64,000 bases of DNA from Coprobacillus cateniformis. Its GTDB lineage: Bacteria; Bacillota_I; Bacilli_A; Erysipelotrichales; Coprobacillaceae. The DNA is taken from NCBI RefSeq assembly GCF_009767585.1, contig NZ_WSNW01000001.1, positions 620,001-684,000 of the forward strand, in the 5' to 3' direction. Position 1 is the first letter of the stretch; every line of letters begins with the position of its first letter. A program made the position numbers and the translations under genes. The notes beneath the pieces are model-generated. The model searched no databases, was not told the DNA's origin, and saw nothing but the letters and a program-made list of their open reading frames with translations. This document shows, in pieces, positions 17,451 through 25,509 of this stretch.

Positions 17451-18022
17451 ACCTTTTGAATTCCTTTAACAAAAACCTTAATACTATTTTGAATATATTC
17501 ATCTGAACTCAGAGTTGTGAGACGCTCTCCAAAAGATCCTTTAAAAAATACAAATCCAAAATTTATAGATAGAAAACTAATCGCTAATGATTCAATGTCT
17601 TGTTGAATCACTTTATCTAATTTCTGCATTTCTTCAAAATATTGCATAAGAATATCTTTAAAAACCTGTGGTACCTTCATAATCCCTTCAACAGTATCTT
17701 GATATAATTCTGGACTTCTGAGTCCAATAGAAACTTTTACAAATTGAGGGGTAACTTTTTGCATATAAACTGATGAGAAATGCAGAAGATCCCTATAAAG
17801 ATCCCCTGTTATTGGATAGAAATCATCTGATGAAAGATGAGGATGCCAATTTTCTTGCATAGCACTTAAAACAATCTCTTTTTTACTTCCAAACTTTCTA
17901 AATAATGTACTCTCATTAACATGTGCATATTCAGCAATTTCTTTTGTTGTCATTGAAGCATATCCTTTTTCCATCACAAGATGCATTGTTGCATCAATAA
18001 TCTTTTGCCTCGTTTTATCCAT
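17447..18022 (-). CDS. TetR family repressor
   Basis: ATG at 18022 follows GGAGGGCGT. The 191-residue protein has the TetR N-terminal helix-turn-helix (about 9-55: RQKIIDATMHLVMEKGYASM, TTKEIAEYAHVNESTLFRKF) and a helical C-terminal ligand domain without a recognised ligand. Two matching palindromes, one in its own promoter and one before the DUF1330/MBL genes, point to autoregulation and control of those neighbours. Confidence 0.88.
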   Translation of the reverse strand: MDKTRQKIIDATMHLVMEKGYASMTTKEIAEYAHVNESTLFRKFGSKKEIVLSAMQENWHPHLSSDDFYPITGDLYRDLLHFSSVYMQKVTPQFVKVSIGLRSPELYQDTVEGIMKVPQVFKDILMQYFEEMQKLDKVIQQDIESLAISFLSINFGFVFFKGSFGERLTTLSSDEYIQNSIKVFVKGIQKV

Positions 18023-18033
18023 ACGCCCTCCTT

Positions 18034-18083
18034 TGCAAGTATTCACTTGCATATATTATGATACATTTGTGAGAATATGTCAA
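18034..18083 (-). promoter_or_regulatory. tetR promoter with operator 2
   Basis: On the minus strand TTGACA (18078-18083), 17 nt and CATAAT (18055-18060) form a good promoter. TGCAAGT-ATTC-ACTTGCA (18034-18051, plus strand) lies directly downstream of the -10 over the start site, which is typical of autorepression. Confidence 0.78.
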
Positions 18084-18091
18084 GATATAGA

Positions 18092-18123
18092 AAAGGTGCT
18101 GATCTATGAAATCAACACCTTTA
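18092..18123 (-). terminator. Terminator of the iron alcohol dehydrogenase gene
   Basis: AAAGGTG-TGAT and ATCA-CACCTTT arms (about 18093-18122) form an imperfect stem just after the stop codon. Confidence 0.65.
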
Positions 18124-18126
18124 TTC

Positions 18127-19299
18127 CTATTTATAAGATTTTTGCAAGATATTTAAAACATCATTATCACTTACTTCAATAGGATCAGAGTCAAAGAGTC
18201 CTCCCATTGTTTCTCTTGCACTTTGTACAAATCGAGGTAAATCATCATAAGTCATACCATAGTCACTCATCTTGATACCGTCAACACCACAATGTGCCTG
18301 TAAATTAACAAGGGCATATACAAAATCTTGTGGTTTTTTTGCATCTTTATTTCCCAATGCTTTAGCCATATCAATTATACGTTGGTCACAGGCATGTTTC
18401 TCTATAAGCATTGTATAATATTCTTTACTAATGCTAATAAGAGCAGCACCATGTTCAAAGTTTGGAACATAGCCACTCATAGCATGAGCAATACTATGTT
18501 CAGAAATACATCCAGAAATAGATTCTACCATTCCTGCCAAGGTATTTGCTAAAGCAACATCTTCTCTTGCCTTTATGTTCTTCCCATCTTTAACAACAAT
18601 TTCTAAACTTTTGCCAATCAATTCAATGGATTTAAGTGCATACATATCACTGATGGGATTATGAGCTTTATTAAGATATCCTTCACAACTATGAAACAGT
18701 GCATCAAAACCTTGATAAGCAGTTAATAGTGATGGCACAGTTAACATAAGTTCAGGGTCAACAATAGAAAGAAATGGGAATGTTTTATCATAACCTGAAC
18801 CAATCTTTTCACCTGTCTCTTCTTTTGTTGTGACAGTCCATGGATCTGCCTCAGTACCTGTTCCTGCAGTTGTTGTAATAGCAACAATTGGCAGTGGGTC
18901 ATGAACAACTTCTTTCCCTAGACCAGTTCCACCATGGACATAATCCCAATAGTCTCCATCATTTGTTGCCATAATAGCAATTGCTTTGGCTGCATCTATA
19001 GCACTTCCACCTCCTAATCCAATAATAAAATTGACATGCTCATCTTTAGCAAGTCGTCCACCTTCATTAACATGACTCTTGATTGGATTTGGCAGAATTT
19101 TATCAAAAAGAAGATATTCAATATTTTGTTTTTCTAACTGTTCAATGACTCGATCAAGATAACCATATTTTTTAACTGATTGTCCATGAGTTGTGACAAT
19201 CATTGCCTTCTTGCCAGGTAATTCTTGGTCTCCTAACTGTTGAAGTGAGCCAGTCCCAAATAATATACGGGTTGGAATATAATATTTAAAATTCATCAT
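18127..19299 (-). CDS. Iron-containing alcohol dehydrogenase
   Basis: The 390-residue protein has the NAD(P)-binding region GLGGGSAIDAAKAIA (about 96-110) and TTTAGTGTEADPW. The metal ligands Asp and His are in QGFDALFHSCEG, His in SEHSIAHAMSG and His in FEHGAAL. These are the four ligands of group III, iron-type dehydrogenases. AAAGGAGG precedes the ATG at 19299. Butanol-dehydrogenase-like enzymes of this type reduce aldehydes with NAD(P)H during fermentation. It is transcribed alone, with no obvious partner enzyme beside it. Confidence 0.88.
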   Translation of the reverse strand: MMNFKYYIPTRILFGTGSLQQLGDQELPGKKAMIVTTHGQSVKKYGYLDRVIEQLEKQNIEYLLFDKILPNPIKSHVNEGGRLAKDEHVNFIIGLGGGSAIDAAKAIAIMATNDGDYWDYVHGGTGLGKEVVHDPLPIVAITTTAGTGTEADPWTVTTKEETGEKIGSGYDKTFPFLSIVDPELMLTVPSLLTAYQGFDALFHSCEGYLNKAHNPISDMYALKSIELIGKSLEIVVKDGKNIKAREDVALANTLAGMVESISGCISEHSIAHAMSGYVPNFEHGAALISISKEYYTMLIEKHACDQRIIDMAKALGNKDAKKPQDFVYALVNLQAHCGVDGIKMSDYGMTYDDLPRFVQSARETMGGLFDSDPIEVSDNDVLNILQKSYK

Positions 19300-19512
19300 G
19301 TAACCTCCTTTTTATATTTTTATCATTATATACTTTTGCCTTCTTTTTGACAATCAATATAATGTTAATTTTTGCTATAACTTTCCCTCCAAATATATAT
19401 TCAACTTAATATTTTATTTAATCTTTTTTACTCATCATAAAATCCTCCCTATGGTATTTCATTCTACCATTGGAAGGATAATTTATACAAAATATTTTAT
19501 AATCTCTTTTTT

Positions 19513-20356
19513 CTAAACTTCTTTACCTACTATTTTACCAATTTCTTTGATTTGTTCAATCAATTGTGTATACTTTTCTGGTTTTAATGATTGTGGTCCA
19601 TCACACAAGGCTGTCTCTGGACTATTATGCACTTCTATCATTAATCCATCACATCCTGCTGCCACTGCTGCTTTTGCCATAGGTTCCACTAGCCACCATT
19701 TTCCTCCTGCATGTGATGGATCTATGATGATTGGTAAATGTGTTAACTTCTTAATCACTGGTATCGCTTGTAAATCCAATGTGTTTCTTGTATATGTCTC
19801 AAATGTTCTCACTCCTCTTTCACATAGGATGACATTTGGATTCCCACTTGCCATGATATATTCTGCACTCATGACCCATTCTTCAAATGTTGCACTTAAC
19901 CCTCTTTTTAACAAGATTGGTTTTGTACATCTTCTTCCAACTTCTTTTAACAGGTCAAAGTTCTGCATGTTTCTTGCTCCTATTTGAACAAGATCTACTT
20001 TTGCATTGAATTCATCTATATACTCTGCACTCATTAATTCTGAAACAATCGGTAATCCTGTCACTTCTTTTGCTGCAACAAGGATATCCAAGCCTTCTGT
20101 TCCCATTCCCTGGAATGCATATGGTGATGTTCTTGGCTTGAATGCACCACCTCTTAGCATATTGGCTCCTGCTGCTTTTGCTGCCTTAGCAATCTCAATG
20201 ACTTGTTCTTTTGATTCAACTGAACAAGGTCCAGCAATTAATGCCAAGTGGTCTCCTCCCACTTTGACACCACTCACATCAATAATAGAGTCATCTGGAT
20301 GGAATGCTCGATTCGCTAACTTATAAGGTTCACTCACATGCATAACTCTTTCTACA
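19513..20356 (-). repeat. 844-bp segment identical to 14792-15635
   Basis: Second member of the pair of identical catalytic-domain segments. The pair is in direct orientation 4.7 kb apart, so recombination between them would delete aroF copy 1 and the genes at 16241-19299. Confidence 0.9.
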
Positions 20357-20529
20357 GCTTCATCAACTTCAATTTGTTTTGAATCAACTTTTGTAACATC
20401 TCCAACAAGACCTACAATTGTTGTTTCTTCCCCTTGTGAAACATGGGCAGTTAACCCAAATTTCTCTACCTTATTCACAACTCTCTTTAAATCTTCATCA
20501 CTTACTTTTTGTTTCAATACAATAATCAT
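19513..20529 (-). CDS. aroF: DAHP synthase, copy under Tyr T-box
   Basis: ATG at 20529 follows AAGAGGAGGAAAGAAA; an in-frame start at 20589 lies inside the T-box terminator and is rejected. The 338-residue product has the same catalytic barrel as the copy at 14792-15808. A different N-terminal domain begins MIIVLKQKVSDEDLKRVVNK. It is monocistronic and is controlled by a T-box reading UAC. The pair would give one enzyme induced by Phe starvation and one by Tyr starvation, possibly with different allosteric inhibitors. Confidence 0.95.
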   Translation of the reverse strand: MIIVLKQKVSDEDLKRVVNKVEKFGLTAHVSQGEETTIVGLVGDVTKVDSKQIEVDEAVERVMHVSEPYKLANRAFHPDDSIIDVSGVKVGGDHLALIAGPCSVESKEQVIEIAKAAKAAGANMLRGGAFKPRTSPYAFQGMGTEGLDILVAAKEVTGLPIVSELMSAEYIDEFNAKVDLVQIGARNMQNFDLLKEVGRRCTKPILLKRGLSATFEEWVMSAEYIMASGNPNVILCERGVRTFETYTRNTLDLQAIPVIKKLTHLPIIIDPSHAGGKWWLVEPMAKAAVAAGCDGLMIEVHNSPETALCDGPQSLKPEKYTQLIEQIKEIGKIVGKEV

Positions 20530-20550
20530 TTTCTTTCCTCCTCTTATATA

Positions 20551-20800
20551 CAAAAAATCTCTCATCCACATAAGGACGAGAGAGATCATCGCGTTACCAC
20601 CTTAATTTGTTACTATCTCACAATAGCAACCTCTTCGAGTACCAACATACTCTAACACGATAACGGGTGTATCCGAACCAGCCTACTTTATTCAACCGTC
20701 TACTCCAAGATGTATTCAATATTAACGCAATATTCTTTTTCACCAACCAAGAATTCTCTACAATTGTTTATAACATTTACTCTTTCTTTTCTTTGTATTT
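20551..20800 (-). promoter_or_regulatory. T-box leader, Tyr specifier (UAC)
   Basis: The minus strand shows AAGGTGGTAACGCG (about 20591-20604), GGTTGGTG in stem I and TTGAATACATCTTGGAGTAG. The codon after GAA is UAC (20712-20714), for Tyr. A terminator with six T ends near 20551. The surrounding specifier-loop bases match the leader at 15846-16129 and only the middle codon base differs. Confidence 0.93.
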
Positions 20801-20806
20801 AATCAT

Positions 20807-20835
20807 ATTTTATAGAATTATATGCATAAAGTCAA
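20807..20835 (-). promoter_or_regulatory. Promoter of the Tyr T-box leader
   Basis: TTGACT (20830-20835) and TAAAAT (20807-20812) on the minus strand are 17 nt apart. Confidence 0.83.
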
Positions 20836-20838
20836 GAA

Positions 20839-20866
20839 AATAGACCTTCAAATTTGAAGGTCTATT
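20839..20866 (-). terminator. Terminator of the LCP gene
   Basis: AATAGACCTTCAAA pairs with TTTGAAGGTCTATT as a 28-bp perfect palindrome overlapping the LCP stop codon. It insulates the LCP gene from the aroF promoter. Confidence 0.75.
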
Positions 20867-22361
20867 CATCTTTAACTTTAATAATCTCATTGTTCATTAC
20901 AGATTGAAGATATTGTTTAGCCTGATCAATTGATGTCTGATCTGGAATAGTTATAAACATTCCTAACGGATTCACCTTAGTCACGTCACCAACAGTTGCT
21001 AAAGTTTTTGTTCTTTGAGATCCATCACCATCTAAATGATAAGATTGAACATCCCAAGAAGCCATATCATCAATTTGCATATTGATTAATGATTTTACTT
21101 CTTTTGCTTCCATATTTGTTTCAAAACTGTCAGATAAAGATTCAAAAACACCATCCATCTTTGTGATAATACTTGCTGAAGTACATTTCTTCAAAATGGC
21201 TTTTAACATGAGCATTTGATTTTTTCCACGAATGGTATCACCTTCAACAAATGCTTTTCTTTCTCTGACAAAAGACAGAGCTTGTTTGGCATTAAAATGA
21301 TTCTCACCAGGTTTAATTGTATATTTACCTTTCTTTGTGACAAAAACACCATCATCTCTACCAATGACTTGATACTTAGGAACTTTGACATCAATTCCAC
21401 CCAATGCATCAACAACATTCATAAATGATGTAAAGTTAAATTTAGCATAATAGTTAAACTTAATTCCCATAAAATTTTCTATTGTTTGAATTGTACATTG
21501 CATACCACCTTTGGCACTATGTGTTAACTTATCTTTACCACTCACACCATCCATACCAATAATATCAACAAAATAATCTCTAGGAATACTCGTTAATAAA
21601 ACTTGCTTCGTTGTGGGATTGATAGTTGCAATCATATTCACATCTGATAAAGCAAATGTTCCAATTGGTCCTTCTTTATCAGTTCCACTAATAAGGATAT
21701 GGAAAGGTTCTTTTGTCACTTTAGCACTGTTTGCAGATACACTAGGAATCTTTAATTCTATTTTTTTCACAGTTCTTATTTTTTCATTAAAACCTTTCTC
21801 TATATCATCTAAGGATTCTAAGTCTACTGCTTTAATAATAATTGCTTCAACACTTTTTTGATTTAATGAATTGATTAATTGCTCATACGAAGAAGCAGCA
21901 GTCACATCAATATCACCAATCTCATCTTCAATAGCTGCTTCTGTCTTATTAATATTCACAGCATCTATAGTATTAGCACCAAATGGTTTACCTTTTAAAT
22001 CATTTAATGATTGATATGGGGAATCTTTAAGAACAGCAACATGCATTTCAATTGTCTGATCTCCTCCACCAGTAATAGCAGCTAAGAAATCAGAACCCTT
22101 CATTGCATACAAAGAACCAACAACTAATAAAACTGCTAAAATAACATTTACAAACTTTAATAAAGTCACTTTTATAGAATGTTGATTATGTTTATCTTTT
22201 TCACCACGATAAAGTAAAAAAGCGCCCAAAAAAATCATAACCACTAATGGTATATAGTATTTTAATGGTAGAACCTGTAATTCAAACATTACAAAACTAA
22301 AAAAGATAGCTGCGATTATTGTTAAGATAAATAGCAATCTTCTTGATATTATTTTTTTCAT
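20862..22361 (-). CDS. LytR-CpsA-Psr family cell-wall polymer ligase
   Basis: ATG at 22361 follows AGAGGTTAGTT. The 499-residue protein has three N-terminal membrane segments within residues 5-90 (LLFILTIIAAIFFSFVMF, IPLVVMIFLGAFLLY, FVNVILAVLLVVGSLY). A long extracellular accessory region (about 100-215) and an LCP domain (about 220-400) follow. The LCP domain has LTSIPRDYFVDI, the catalytic Arg/Asp neighbourhood DKLTHSAKGGMQ and LSFVRERKAF. LCP enzymes move teichoic acids or other glycopolymers from lipid carriers to peptidoglycan. The extra membrane segments and long spacer before the LCP domain are larger than in TagU-type enzymes. Confidence 0.88.
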   Translation of the reverse strand: MKKIISRRLLFILTIIAAIFFSFVMFELQVLPLKYYIPLVVMIFLGAFLLYRGEKDKHNQHSIKVTLLKFVNVILAVLLVVGSLYAMKGSDFLAAITGGGDQTIEMHVAVLKDSPYQSLNDLKGKPFGANTIDAVNINKTEAAIEDEIGDIDVTAASSYEQLINSLNQKSVEAIIIKAVDLESLDDIEKGFNEKIRTVKKIELKIPSVSANSAKVTKEPFHILISGTDKEGPIGTFALSDVNMIATINPTTKQVLLTSIPRDYFVDIIGMDGVSGKDKLTHSAKGGMQCTIQTIENFMGIKFNYYAKFNFTSFMNVVDALGGIDVKVPKYQVIGRDDGVFVTKKGKYTIKPGENHFNAKQALSFVRERKAFVEGDTIRGKNQMLMLKAILKKCTSASIITKMDGVFESLSDSFETNMEAKEVKSLINMQIDDMASWDVQSYHLDGDGSQRTKTLATVGDVTKVNPLGMFITIPDQTSIDQAKQYLQSVMNNEIIKVKDE

Positions 22362-22513
22362 AACTAACCTCTTTTCTACACATTCGACAACACTATTATT
22401 ATACACACTCATCTTATAAATACAAATATATTTTCAAGAAGACAAAGATTTTTGTATATTTAGTATTCATCAAACATGAGTATTATAAACTAAAGTTATG
22501 AATTTTGTGTGAA

Positions 22514-22543
22514 AAAATAGACATCCCTAAGAATGTCTATTTT
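22514..22543 (-). terminator. Terminator of the purine permease gene
   Basis: AAAATAGACAT (22514-22524) and ATGTCTATTTT (22533-22543) form an 11-bp stem at the stop codon. Confidence 0.75.
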
Positions 22544-23859
22544 GGTAAGAATACTAGGAAAACAACAAAACAAAGAACCAATATCCAAACAATTGGTTTG
22601 ACTTCTTTTGCTTTACCTACACCAATCATTGCTAAAGCATATGTAATAAATCCAATAGCAATTCCATCAGAAATAGAATATGCCAAAATCATGAAAATAA
22701 CTGTCATAAATCCACTGGCTGCAAAAACAAAGTTATCCCAGTCAATTCCTTTGAGTTGTTGTGCCATTAATATCCCTACAACTACCAATGCTGGTGCAGT
22801 CACTGCATTTGTAACGCAAGAGAGTAATGGTGAGAAAAACACTGATAAAAGAAACAGAATTCCAGTTGTGATAGCAGTTAAACCCGTTCTTCCTCCTACT
22901 TCAACACCAGAAGTAGATTCTACAAATGATGTCACAGTAGAAGTTCCCATTGTTGCTCCAAAAACTGTTCCAATTGAATCTGCTAACAATGCCTTATCAA
23001 CATTTTCCAACTCACCATTTTCATCAATTAAATTAGCACGATTTGTAACTGCAACTAACGTTCCAGCTGTATCAAAGAAATCTACAAATAATAGTGAGAA
23101 AATCGCAACAATGCAACTTGGATGTGATAGTAATTCTTCCATTCCAGAAGCAAATGCTCCAATTAAACTAAAATCAAAGTCAACAGATACAACACCTGTT
23201 GGCAATTGTGGCATCCCCTTGATACCACACAACCCAGCCACAATACCAGCAACTGCAGTGATTAATAAACCATAGAAAACAGCAGCAGGAACTTTTTTAG
23301 CTAATAAAATAATTGTAACTAAGATACCAAAAACTGCTAATATAACCGCTGGATCTTTTAAATTTCCCAATGCAACAGCTGTTGCTTCACTTGGTATGAT
23401 AATACCTGCATTCTTTAATCCAATAAATGCAATAAAGAAACCAATACCTGCACCAATTGCTAATTTTAACTGAGCAGGAATGGCATTAATAATCATCTTT
23501 CTTAGTCCAGTAATAGAAATAACTAAGAAAATAATACCTGATACAAAGACACAAGCCAATGCACCTTGATAGCTTAATCCCATACCAAAACAAATTGTGT
23601 ATGTGAATAAAGCATTTACTCCCATTCCAGCAGATAATGCAACTGGATAGTTAGCAAGTAATCCCATAATGATTGTAGCAACAGCACTACTAATAGCAGT
23701 TGCTAAAAATACACCCTGTATACTCATACCTGTCTCACCTAACATTTGTGGGTTTACAGCTAGGATATACGCCATTGCTAAGAAAGTCGTTACACCCGCC
23801 AAAACTTCAGTTTTAACAGTTGTTCCTTTTTCTTTTAATTTAAAGATTTTTTCTAACAT
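22537..23859 (-). CDS. NCS2 family purine permease (AzgA/PbuG-like)
   Basis: ATG at 23859 follows GGAAGG; the start at 23883 is less well placed. The 440-residue protein has about 13 hydrophobic segments. It shows EVLAGVTTFLAMAYILAVNPQ at the N terminus, GANALFTYT-like MGVNALFTYTICFG, and FVESTSGVEVGGRTGLTA, typical of adenine/guanine/hypoxanthine:H+ symporters. No purine riboswitch was recognised in its leader. A promoter and a palindromic box lie upstream. Confidence 0.9.
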   Translation of the reverse strand: MLEKIFKLKEKGTTVKTEVLAGVTTFLAMAYILAVNPQMLGETGMSIQGVFLATAISSAVATIIMGLLANYPVALSAGMGVNALFTYTICFGMGLSYQGALACVFVSGIIFLVISITGLRKMIINAIPAQLKLAIGAGIGFFIAFIGLKNAGIIIPSEATAVALGNLKDPAVILAVFGILVTIILLAKKVPAAVFYGLLITAVAGIVAGLCGIKGMPQLPTGVVSVDFDFSLIGAFASGMEELLSHPSCIVAIFSLLFVDFFDTAGTLVAVTNRANLIDENGELENVDKALLADSIGTVFGATMGTSTVTSFVESTSGVEVGGRTGLTAITTGILFLLSVFFSPLLSCVTNAVTAPALVVVGILMAQQLKGIDWDNFVFAASGFMTVIFMILAYSISDGIAIGFITYALAMIGVGKAKEVKPIVWILVLCFVVFLVFLPK

Positions 23860-23894
23860 TTCAACCTTCCTCTCCTTATTCAAAAAACATTAAA

Positions 23895-23923
23895 ATTGTA
23901 CCCTTTTTTCACTTTTTTGACAA
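23895..23923 (-). promoter_or_regulatory. Promoter of the purine permease gene
   Basis: TTGTCA (23918-23923) and TACAAT (23895-23900) on the minus strand are 17 nt apart. Confidence 0.7.
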
Positions 23924-23951
23924 GAAAAATAGCAACATAACTCATATTTAT

Positions 23952-23966
23952 TGATAATTATTATCA
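23952..23966. promoter_or_regulatory. Fur-box-like palindrome
   Basis: TGATAAT-T-ATTATCA is an exact 7-1-7 palindrome matching the Fur/PerR/Zur family box. It lies about 28 bp upstream of the permease -35. In DNA this AT-rich a chance match is possible, and no metal gene is adjacent. Confidence 0.4.
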
Positions 23967-24065
23967 TTCTTTTCCATAATTTTACTTAATATTCAATTCA
24001 TTGACCTACCCTTTATTTATGTTTCATATTTATTGACCAACTTATAATATATCTAAAATCAGAAA

Positions 24066-24087
24066 AATTCCAGATAAGTCTGGAATT
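24066..24087 (-). terminator. Terminator of the ribU operon
   Basis: AATTCCAGA and TCTGGAATT arms with a TAAG loop overlap the stop of the pyridoxamine oxidase-like gene. Confidence 0.72.
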
Positions 24088-24544
24088 ATTCATCATATTT
24101 TTTATATTCAACTTCTTTCTTATCAAAGTCAATAAAGATTTGATAAGCCTTATTTTTCTCATCTGTATCCCAAATTTCAACAAAAGATGGTTTCACTTCA
24201 ACCAAAATTTCAGTATCTTCATGACTATAAGCATTATAACTTCCCCATAAATACTTTTGATAAAGTTTCTCAAATTTACGTTCAGGTTCTTCAGTTACTA
24301 AACCTTTTATAGTCGCAACACCCTCAACTTGAATACCACTAAAACATAAAGCAACACGTGGATTTTCATACAACTGTTTTGTTTTTCTAAAATTCTTATC
24401 AGTTTTAAAATAAATCGCATCGTCATAAATTAAACAACTTACATTTCTGACCATCACATGATTATCAACGCTTGATGCTAATGCCATAATTTTTGATGGT
24501 GCCAATTTTTCAAATAAAAATTCTACAGCTTCTTTAAATTCCAT
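24086..24544 (-). CDS. Pyridoxamine 5'-phosphate oxidase family flavin-binding protein
   Basis: The 152-residue protein fits the split-barrel family: KIMALASSVDNHVMVRNVSC, IYFKTDKNFRKTKQLYENP, RVALCFSGIQVEGVATIKG and VEVKPSFVEIWDT. Such proteins bind FMN, F420 or haem and are mostly of unknown substrate. TAGGAGGAAAAGAG precedes the ATG. It is 13 bp behind ribU under the same FMN riboswitch, which agrees with flavin as its ligand. Co-regulation of a putative flavoenzyme with riboflavin uptake is inferred from this arrangement. Confidence 0.8.
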   Translation of the reverse strand: MEFKEAVEFLFEKLAPSKIMALASSVDNHVMVRNVSCLIYDDAIYFKTDKNFRKTKQLYENPRVALCFSGIQVEGVATIKGLVTEEPERKFEKLYQKYLWGSYNAYSHEDTEILVEVKPSFVEIWDTDEKNKAYQIFIDFDKKEVEYKKYDE

Positions 24545-24557
24545 ATCTCTTTTCCTC

Positions 24558-25205
24558 CTATATTAAGCCTTGAATAGCTAATACAACACAAATGATTGAA
24601 ATTGTAATAAACAAACCAATAATAATGAGTCCTGAACTTTTTGCATGTTGTCCCTGTCCTTCCACCAAATGTGTCTTTCTAAGAATTGTTACAACACTCT
24701 TATATAGTAATAAAGTGATTCCAGCATTCAAACTGGCTTTTAGTATATTAAACAAAACAATTCCTGGTAACCACATAGAAACGACTGCCTCTCGTGGCAT
24801 ATTATAATAAATGGGTGTAATAATATAATTCCATATTGTCATACAAACTGTCATAACCACAATTCCACTCACTAGACCTATAATAGCACCTTTTTTACTT
24901 CGATTCTTCTTATAAATTGTTGATGCGACGCAGGCAAACGCACAAGTGGAAATAATATTCATCATGACATCAATAATTGTGCCTCCTTTAAAAACAATTT
25001 CAAGAACAGCACAAATAGAACTCATGAGAAATGCCGCAAAAGGTCCATAAATAAAACCACCAATAACAATCACTATATCCTTTGGATCATAGGTAAGCCA
25101 AGGTACTGCTGGAACAAGTGGGAAAAAAGCTAATAAACTCAAAATCATTGCTAAAGCTGATAAAATTCCCAATGTTGTCATTTCTTTTACATTCATGTTT
25201 TTCAT
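24558..25205 (-). CDS. ribU: Riboflavin ECF transporter substrate-binding subunit
   Basis: The 215-residue membrane protein has six hydrophobic segments. The ECF S-component signature region is near the N terminus (TTLGILSALAMILSLLAFFP), followed by YDPKDIVIVIGGFIYGP. It is highly similar in layout to RibU, which captures riboflavin and works with the shared EcfT/EcfA modules encoded elsewhere. The FMN riboswitch directly upstream strongly supports riboflavin as substrate. ATG at 25205 follows AAGAAGGAGACAGATT. Confidence 0.92.
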   Translation of the reverse strand: MKNMNVKEMTTLGILSALAMILSLLAFFPLVPAVPWLTYDPKDIVIVIGGFIYGPFAAFLMSSICAVLEIVFKGGTIIDVMMNIISTCAFACVASTIYKKNRSKKGAIIGLVSGIVVMTVCMTIWNYIITPIYYNMPREAVVSMWLPGIVLFNILKASLNAGITLLLYKSVVTILRKTHLVEGQGQHAKSSGLIIIGLFITISIICVVLAIQGLI

Positions 25206-25229
25206 AATCTGTCTCCTTCTTTCTCTAAA

Positions 25230-25384
25230 AAAAATAACCTATACAAAAAATGTCTAGGCGTGCACAGAAAATGTCTTTTCTCATCCGGACTTTACCGTCG
25301 GTTCTGGAATCACACCAGATCAACCACTTATTGTGGGTCATGGACTTTTACCATCGGTAGGGAATTACACCCTGCCACAAAGAC
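25230..25384 (-). promoter_or_regulatory. FMN riboswitch (RFN element)
   Basis: The minus strand reads GGCAGGGTGTAATTCCCTACC, GATGGTAAAAGTCCATGACCC, GATCTGGTGTGATTCCAGA, ACCGACGGTAAAGTCCGGATG, matching the RFN consensus block by block. The P1 stem closes with GTCTTT (25379-25384) and AAAGAC (25273-25278). The expression platform (25230-25272) has a T run but no clear terminator stem, so control of translation or an unusual terminator is possible. High FMN should lower ribU expression. Confidence 0.95.
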
Positions 25385-25435
25385 TCTATTCAATTTTGAA
25401 AGATGGGTCAATGATTCACATCATCTGCATATATA

Positions 25436-25464
25436 ATCATATACCTTTTTTCTTTATTTGTAAA
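25436..25464 (-). promoter_or_regulatory. Promoter of the ribU leader
   Basis: TTTACA (25459-25464) and TATGAT (25436-25441) on the minus strand are 17 nt apart, about 50 bp before the aptamer. A second candidate (TTGACC/TAGAGT) would start inside the P1 stem and is less likely. Confidence 0.55.
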
Positions 25465-25509
25465 TTGATATAATAGAAGAAATAAAAAAAGAAGGGAGTA
25501 AATTCTGTT

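Noticed and set aside
22505..23275. 256-codon plus-strand frame opposite the purine permease
   Set aside because: Low-complexity Thr/Ile/Ala composition and no start signal; the permease on the other strand is clearly real.
23860..24060. Purine riboswitch before the permease
   Set aside because: The conserved loop bases and P1 pairing of purine aptamers were not found.
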